64,000 bases of DNA from contig CAVYPR010000001.1 in the NCBI GenBank assembly GCA_963770505.1, positions 682,001-746,000 of the forward strand. Direction: 5' to 3'. A model generated the notes under the pieces. The model saw nothing but the letters and a program-made list of their open reading frames with translations. It was not told the origin of the DNA and did not search any database. Source of the DNA: CAVYPR01 sp963770505. Lineage in GTDB: Bacteria > Actinomycetota > Acidimicrobiia > Acidimicrobiales > RAAP-2. The position numbers were made by a program, and so were the translations under genes. Positions 61,601-64,000 of the stretch are shown here, one piece after another (position 1 is the first letter of the stretch; each line of letters opens with the position of its first letter).

Positions 61601-63140
61601 TGGGTCGGGTGTGGCCAGCTATGACGTCTACGTGTCGGTGGACGGCGGTCCTCTCACGCTGTGGAAGGGCGACACCACACTCACGACGGCCACCTACCCC
61701 GTTACCGCCGGCCACGCCTACGGCTTCGCCGTGCGGGCCACCAACCACGTCGGCACTTCGGGTGCGGTCCCCTCGGTCGCCCAGACCACCACGTCGGTAG
61801 TGGCGACAACCGCCACGGTCCCGGCCAAGCCGGCCCCTCCGACCGCGGTGGGCGAGAACGGGGCGGCCAAGGTGAGTTGGTCGGCCCCCGCAGACGGCGG
61901 GAGCCCGATTACCGGCTACGTCGTGACCTCGTCGCCCACACACAGGACCTGCACGACCTCGGGAGCCACCTCCTGCACAGTGACGGGCCTCAAGAACGGG
62001 ACCTCGTACTCCTTCGTGGTGGTGGCATCCAACGCCAAGGGCACGTCGCCGGCCTCCACACCCTCGGGCCCCGTCACCCCGGCCGGCGTCCCGGCCGCAC
62101 CCGCTCCTCCCGCGGCGGCCCCGGGCAATCAGGCGGCCTCGGTCTCGTGGTCGGCCCCGACAGACCAAGGGAGTCCCATCACCTCCTACACGGTGACCTC
62201 GTCACCGACAAACAGGACGTGCACGGTGAGCGCGGGACCGCTCACCTGCACAGTGACCGGTCTCACCGACGGCACCGTCTACTCGTTCACCGTGGTGGCC
62301 ACGAACGGCGTGGGCCCATCAGCACCGTCCGGCCCCTCGTCCCCGGTCACGCCGTTCGCCACCGGGTACGACCTGGTGGGCTCGGACGGCGGGGTCTTCG
62401 TCTTCGACGGTCCGGGGCAGGCGGGCGGCTTCTTCGGTTCGCTGCCGGCGCTGAAGGTGGTGCCCACCAAGCCGGTGGTGGGCATGGTGCCGACCGTCAA
62501 CGATCAGGGCTACTTCCTGGTGGCCCAAGACGGCGGGGTGTTCAGCTTCGGCGACGCCCCCTTCCTGGGCTCGCTGCCCGGGCTCGGGGTCGTCCCGGCC
62601 GCCCCCATCACCGGCATCGTGGCCGCCGACACAGACCGGGGCTACTTCCTGGTCGGGGCGGACGGCGGGGTCTACGCCTTCGGGACAGTTCCCTTCCTGG
62701 GCTCCCTGCCCGGCCAGGGGGTCAAGGTGGACGACATCGTGGGCATCGCCGCCACGCCCTCGGGCAACGGCTACTGGGTGGTCTCCTCCACAGGGACCGT
62801 GTACGCCTTCGGCCAGGCCCAGAAACTCGGGACAGCCAAGGGCATGGGAGCCCCGGTCACCGCCATCTCCGGCACTCCCACAGGCGGGGGCTACTGGGTG
62901 GCGGCGGCCAACGGAGCGGTCCGGACCTTCGGCAAGGCGACGTCGTTCGGCACACTGCCGGCCGACAAGGTGACGCCGGCCCTCCCGGTCATCGGCATCG
63001 TCCACACGGCCGGGACAACCGGCTACTGGCTGCTCGGCTCAGACGGCGGCATCTTCGCCTTCGGGACAGCCCCCTTCGACGGCAGTCTTCCGGGCGACGG
63101 GGTCCACGTCACCAATGTCGTGGGGGCGGTGCCGAACTGA
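52611..63140 (+). CDS. Giant secreted multidomain repeat protein (3509 aa)
   Basis: Secreted surface or extracellular protein of unknown function. Order: signal peptide (1-46; basic start, hydrophobic VLLAVTVVAGGLGLQAATLA); beta-helix-like repeats with FTNSGTFDVTGGTH phrases (about 130-1090), including a 197-aa tandem repeat; CARDB-like domain (1094-1214); pre-peptidase PPC-like domain (1219-1323); IPT/TIG-like domain (1323-1414); unique segment (to 1607); seven or more carboxypeptidase-regulatory-like beta-sandwich repeats (1609-2364); an all-helical region (2464-2726); a (Thr-Lys)15 stalk (2727-2756); a DUF11-like segment (2774-2964); three Fn3-like domains (2974-3247); and six GYWLVGSDGGVFAFG-type repeats (3252-3509). 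No LPXTG motif or C-terminal membrane helix. Composition is Thr/Ser/Gly-rich with many ACA codons, unlike its neighbours. Adhesion or matrix roles are guesses. The GTG follows GGAGGGG. Confidence 0.85.
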   Translation: MAHGRRRESSRAVRRFAAWRVLLAVTVVAGGLGLQAATLAGTPAGAVTLVQGGTFVCAYQTTSGPVSDYSQQLATGTSGSIALTPTARSNVTHTTPPPKLHSGTTCTLSGVVPAGWSITVEDLPLSLAAHSGNTGTVVVTNPSTSAAVDTVSGATFENQGTFALRSTKVSGVTPSLSTSIDVADFTNLPGGTLGIAAGDTWTFSYDSTSGPGTLDNQGTVTVPSGAKLQLSSSGCKSGTDFVSGSGSKVHDTGTFTVTCGGFDVQGGTVGPNAVTFPGSKLALTFDPTVPSTSTGTIDATGSSLSLSGVIGSGWSLHTTVAITASTGAGNAGTIDSAAVSTITDTGSFTNSGTFDVTGGTHIDVAQLTNTSTGLIESGATSGRSVPVFGAGAGTTAATFDNYGTLKVLTNQGLTVGTPSCKATAGEDLVTEPGSVITVSTKTAPNATFSMICGTLDLAGGTLPAGPLTVSANAHVLVDFDHGLPTGAGGTADTLKTVGTGTTVEGTIPKGWTIDGNGPLTLLTGTTNAGTIDSAAVSTITDTGSFTNSGTLDVTGGTHIDVAQLTNTSTGLIESGATSGRSVPVFGAGAGTTAATFDNYGTLKVLTNQGLTVGTPSCKATAGEDLVTEPGSVITVSTKTAPNATFSMICGTLDLAGGTLPAGPLTVSANAHVLVDFDHGLPTGAGGTADTLKTVGTGTTVEGTIPKGWTIDGTGPLTLLTGTTNAGTIDSSASSITDTGSFTNSGTFDLTGGTHVDVAHLTNASTGLIESGATSGRSVPVFAGGAGTTAATFDNYGTLKVLANQGLTVGPASCKATAGEDLVTEPGSVITVSTKTAPNTTFTMVCGGFTVDGGTIAAAPVLLAANGHVNVTFTPSLPPGAGGSQDELRLQGSGTSFTDSIPKGWTLYVDYGGHLSMPNGDGNNGTLIFTGGEIVDPGTFVNNGVIHAIGGQASHTIPAFVNNGTLTVPSGQVFTLHEATFANDGTVELDHGFLDVDGFTQSAGGTLALTVVNGNVGDVGSFGQHTTVGGTLALSTSGTLPTIGTQYTIVTAAATISGTFATVTGAIAGGGVGYTLTYATSKRRVILTVVSASALRSLTAGGVTPLTPTTPVPGETVTGSFTVTNTGTQKVSGSWVDSVYLASGPATTYQSGDALLERIPHSGTLTPGAHYTGHITAQLPVVPAGPYHLIVVPDSEDLVATTANDQQADSAEFTVAAIPTLSPGTPVHATIKAGQDEYYQVAVGKGSDVSVAVTTPAAGDADVYGALGNIPGPSSFTLSSTPNTLVPSVVLPKSSAGTWYLDIHGDAGAGSGKAITITPTLVGLAVSSVSPAKLGANGPATVTLQGSGFDPGMKVHLVHGSTSISATDVQLSSSTTAFATFTLTGAATGTYDVVVTSGATTVTVHGAVQVQSTDLTTSGLFTHVGGAGTLRYGWFGRAWVQFVNTTGHDIYIPVVKLSGATMLVTLSGGKRLGKTEYLMDPNFSTPRGVPYPDGVLPPHATATLYFDAISTTLVSQAVLSVHVKVLDSTESTPVNWTTELAGDRPANITDASWTTIVHDVATVFGATDGSYATTLAGMMNQAATDGVTFTTESQALDWALQQVMAEGAGASVSGTLYKGNTTTPFGRTTLELVSADGSQVDTATTWYGGQFNFWGVPAGTYHLVVPGFEPPSNGTFTVPPTGIGHHLNVVALPGATVQGTITDGTTSKPVAGATVSVTETGGSTSSAPTGANGTYTLSGVVPGPVTLVASGPGVVTSTPVHLTVSTSAPTTQNFALSGGGSISGKVQATHGGPPPTGTTVSAIPGSPSAAPVSGAVKSDGTFTISGLQAGTYTVEARVGKTQIALSAPVAVSVGVTTTGVTLTLGSTVTVSGTVEATGTPVGGALVRSTGPGKSSPVTTASDGSYTLSGLAAGTQTLVVTTPRGTHPPDLATIAPSSGQSLTKNFTLAAYGSITVTVRSTLGAAIPGAAVLLIPADPGQDPRQLAPTSRATDATGIATFSTIDPGAYDVNVLGSTTGEHLVVTQGHPKVTVTLTVPVATVVGTVLGPHGSHLAGARVQVDNDSGPVATTQTTANGTYTLRLTSPGTFTVEAFDGATLPPQAKTVNLTLGATSTEDFSSGTASLQVTVKATGTPVTGALVTLSIGTAPPGSPSALAVTASDGLATFATVVPGTYTVGVAASGLADAVEHTVVVSAGSNTTALTLSAGGSVAGTVSDGAGPVADATVRISSNTFSATAATSTNGEYSMTHVPAGTYEVSVWDANPADAPLALAGATSITVTSKSTTTLSPTLSGSGSTVSFAEHALASGIYPTIGATVLDRNGSPIAHLSFGPASTATSPGLSRKLGPLPDGRYTLVITGAGRSTTTSTFTVPTVTTPVPVAPPGGQALVPSTTSISTGPATQTDRSKARPSGHRGAELTAAVEDSHVAAPRIGGTGTSSSGTSVNPFAKFDFASSWLGKAPTPVKTKPPLDNTQLLQEIHQWATKTVPTCAVTDLGIPAQQALLNILAAQKITAYMAWTTAYHTFVVNNLESAAGLAVKVGTIAWQIYQVAESLTPGVAQAATAITEIATVLSGAKKYVGATVTQWKGIYMGLKKAYTTIKTVKTSWTKFLSGGTTSGLAKLDSPETLIKTAASLLTQLKTLNKQIYNSGLTKYVPGVSAFVNLVKLVTQAEGLYKTLTADEQAIIAGIKKVTAARTAYGQSLNALLAQLHKVQGLFNQLKLQTNCPPTKTKTKTKTKTKTKTKTKTKTKTKTKTKTKTPTNPTYPTQPTPQNTTTLTWTNNLALDPNGITGPAGYGGPQWLAPGRPVAYLVHFQNEPTASAAASQVKVSEALPPGVDLTSVQLTGFGFGSVHVSLPTGLKSFSRTLAHAAPDGDNVQVTGTFNPATSTVTWTLEAINPATGDVDYAKTAGFLPPDKTTSGTRVGEGYVSWTANMAAGLSTGTLMPTKATVVFDRNPALTTPVWSNEIDANVPTATVTALPAKSAPGTLHVRWKGSDGDGSGVASYDVYVSVDGGPLTLWKGDTTLTTATYPVTAGHAYGFAVRATNHVGTSGAVPSVAQTTTSVVATTATVPAKPAPPTAVGENGAAKVSWSAPADGGSPITGYVVTSSPTHRTCTTSGATSCTVTGLKNGTSYSFVVVASNAKGTSPASTPSGPVTPAGVPAAPAPPAAAPGNQAASVSWSAPTDQGSPITSYTVTSSPTNRTCTVSAGPLTCTVTGLTDGTVYSFTVVATNGVGPSAPSGPSSPVTPFATGYDLVGSDGGVFVFDGPGQAGGFFGSLPALKVVPTKPVVGMVPTVNDQGYFLVAQDGGVFSFGDAPFLGSLPGLGVVPAAPITGIVAADTDRGYFLVGADGGVYAFGTVPFLGSLPGQGVKVDDIVGIAATPSGNGYWVVSSTGTVYAFGQAQKLGTAKGMGAPVTAISGTPTGGGYWVAAANGAVRTFGKATSFGTLPADKVTPALPVIGIVHTAGTTGYWLLGSDGGIFAFGTAPFDGSLPGDGVHVTNVVGAVPN
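53601..55140 (+). repeat. 591-bp tandem repeat, two near-identical copies plus a partial third
   Basis: Copy 1 is 53601-54191 and copy 2 is 54192-54782; I count six mismatches by eye between them. Copy 3 starts at 54783, matches well to about 55140 with more substitutions (it reads SSASSITDTGS in place of SAAVSTITDTGS), then diverges. The unit encodes 197 residues of predicted beta-helix, in frame. The near identity of copies 1 and 2 implies recent duplication or gene conversion. Confidence 0.9.
57435..59700 (+). repeat. Array of carboxypeptidase-regulatory-like domain repeats inside the giant gene
   Basis: Protein-level repeats of about 75-95 residues with the pattern SGTV-(x)n-GALV-(x)n-DGSYTLSGLAAGTQTLVV, for example GTITDGTTSKPVAGATVSVT followed by GANGTYTLSGVVPGPVTLV, and GSVAGTVSDGAGPVADATV. 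At least seven units. They are diverged at DNA level, unlike the 591-bp repeat, and form a rod of beta-sandwich domains by analogy with known families. Confidence 0.7.
60789..60878 (+). repeat. (ACAAAR)15 hexanucleotide repeat encoding a Thr-Lys stalk
   Basis: Fifteen uninterrupted hexamers, ACAAAG or ACAAAA, encode (Thr-Lys)15 in frame. The tract is about 30% GC in a genome of roughly 70% GC. Hexamer slippage would lengthen or shorten the stalk by two residues without breaking the frame. It is followed by a Thr/Pro-rich hinge (PTNPTYPTQPTPQNTTT). Confidence 0.95.
62365..63137 (+). repeat. Six C-terminal GYxLVxxDGGVFxFG repeats of the giant protein
   Basis: Six units of about 39-48 residues, each starting GYDLVGSDGGVFVFDG, GYFLVAQDGGVFSFGD, GYFLVGADGGVYAFGT, GYWVVSSTGTVYAFGQ, GYWVAAANGAVRTFGK and GYWLLGSDGGIFAFGT and mostly ending GSLPG plus VVGI-like strands. 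The regular W/Y, DGG and FG pattern suggests a six-bladed beta-propeller. I recognise this module from secreted proteins of Acidimicrobiia and some other actinobacteria. Confidence 0.85.
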
Positions 63141-63270
63141 GCATCGGGGGACAGCAGCCGGAGGTTCGGCTCCCTCGGCGCCTCCGGTGATCGACCATGC
63201 AGGCGGAGCGACCGCGACGGTCCCGCTCGTGGCCTTCGCCGGGCCACGGGTCCGACCGCATCAGGCCGGC

Positions 63271-63936
63271 TCAGCTTTCGTCGGAGACCTGGAAGAGCCG
63301 GAGGGTGAAGGAGGTCGACTCCGCGCCGCCGGCGCCCCCGTTGGGGAAAACGGTGGGGGAGACCACGGCACCCGCCTCCCAGTACCAGCCGTCGTCGCCC
63401 GCCTTCTCGGCCAGCACCTCCACCGAACCGGCCGAGCCGGTGGCCGGCCCCACGTCCTCGATCTTCCAGCCCTTGGCGGCCAGCTCGGTCCGGAAGAAGG
63501 TGACCACGTCGTCCTCGGACACGGGCAGGGAGAAGCGCATCTGCTCGTCGTACTGGCCGGCCGATGTCGAGTTGTCGGTGTAGCCGTGGACCACGGCGCC
63601 GACCGGGACCACGAGGGCGTTCATGATGTTGCCCGGCGGTGTGCCGGGGTGCTCGATGGGTTTGAGGGCCGTCGCCGCCGGCACGGCGCGCAGCGTCGTG
63701 CCCCGCACCGGCACCGGCGCGCCCGGGGCGGTGGAGGTGGAGGGCTGCTGGCCGGAGAGGAGGGCCATGGCCCCGAAGACCACGAGGATGCCCACGGCGA
63801 GGCCGAGCACGATCATGGCCGGCTTGATGCTGGTGTTGCGGCTGGCCGGGGGGAGGGGGGCACGGGGCGGGGCGTGGCCGTTGGTCGCTCCGTTCCCGGC
63901 CACCGGGGACTGGGTGTCGAGGTCCTCGGGTGCCAT
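63271..63936 (-). CDS. Membrane-anchored extracytoplasmic protein of unknown function
   Basis: 221 aa from the ATG at 63936. Cytoplasmic N-terminus (1-38, disordered), one membrane helix (about 40-62; PAMIVLGLAVGILVVFGAMA), a Pro/Ser/Thr linker and an extracytoplasmic domain (about 100-221) with VHGYTDNSTSAGQYDEQMRF, VVTFFRTELAAKGWKIEDVG and a final FTLRLFQV strand; the pattern suggests a small alpha/beta domain. I do not recognise the family. The start is supported by TAGGCT 8 bp upstream; the longer reading to 63999 is less likely. Convergent with the giant gene; the 130-bp gap between them has only a weak 7-bp hairpin. Confidence 0.68.
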   Translation of the reverse strand: MAPEDLDTQSPVAGNGATNGHAPPRAPLPPASRNTSIKPAMIVLGLAVGILVVFGAMALLSGQQPSTSTAPGAPVPVRGTTLRAVPAATALKPIEHPGTPPGNIMNALVVPVGAVVHGYTDNSTSAGQYDEQMRFSLPVSEDDVVTFFRTELAAKGWKIEDVGPATGSAGSVEVLAEKAGDDGWYWEAGAVVSPTVFPNGGAGGAESTSFTLRLFQVSDES

Positions 63937-63944
63937 GGGGGACG

Positions 63945-63950
63945 AGCCTA
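63945..63950 (-). promoter_or_regulatory. Leaderless -10 box (TAGGCT) for the membrane-anchored protein gene
   Basis: On the minus strand TAGGCT is followed by 8 bp and then the ATG at 63936. Confidence 0.42.
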
Positions 63951-64000
63951 GGACCCGGCTCACGCCGTACCCTCGCGGCGAGCGGCGTCTGCGGACCACC

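Overview
The window is a gene-dense, very GC-rich stretch of an actinobacterial chromosome, most probably from the class Acidimicrobiia. The support is a mycothiol synthase (mshD), a gcvH-garA-ftsR-bfn cluster in the same order as Rv1826-Rv1829 of Mycobacterium, the DUF948-small protein-alaS-ruvX-mltG-aroE synteny known from actinobacteria, frequent GTG starts, and a giant secreted protein ending in GYWLVGSDGGVFAFG-type repeats that I associate with Acidimicrobiia. No rRNA, tRNA, CRISPR array, insertion sequence or phage gene was seen.

Layout. 1-11314 holds translation and housekeeping genes: relA (5' end outside the window), hisS, aspS, rarA, two small membrane or helical proteins, alaS, ruvX, mltG, aroE. 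11315-12674 is a small accessory island: a 'mobile mystery protein' A/B pair (XRE regulator plus Fic protein) behind three operator-like palindromes spaced exactly 33 bp apart, and a possible PIN-toxin remnant. 12675-22428 carries envelope functions: an MscS channel, two SEDS proteins (RodA-like and FtsW/RodA-like), a bifunctional-nuclease-domain protein, polyphosphate kinase, a flippase-like membrane protein, an AI-2E-family transporter and a polyprenol-phosphate mannosyltransferase. 22473-29448 has a two-component system, menaquinone genes (menF, menG/ubiE), a MaoC dehydratase, a VIT-family transporter and mshD. 29516-31335 has nth, a 290-bp regulatory-looking gap and a decayed VapBC-like pair. 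31429-39897 is one long histidine/tryptophan transcription unit (hisD-C-B-H-A-F, a groES-like gene, hisI, trpE, ygfZ). 39911-43448 is a sugar ABC transporter on the minus strand. 43767-52090 holds ettA, a cold-shock gene, gcvH-garA-ftsR-bfn, an S9 peptidase and a GT87-like membrane glycosyltransferase. 52611-63140 is one 3509-codon secreted multidomain protein, and the window closes with a membrane-anchored protein of unknown function.

Two window-wide patterns matter to a user. First, at least nine single-base frame breaks interrupt genes that are otherwise intact, including essential ones (relA, aspS twice, rarA, alaS, menF, ubiE, vapC, trpE). Most are best read as assembly or sequencing indels, and I annotated the genes across them. 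Second, genes that head transcription units very often have a TANNNT hexamer 6-9 nt before a GTG or ATG start, which points to widespread leaderless transcription; several starts were chosen on that basis. Functional names come from motif and family recognition by eye, not from database searches.
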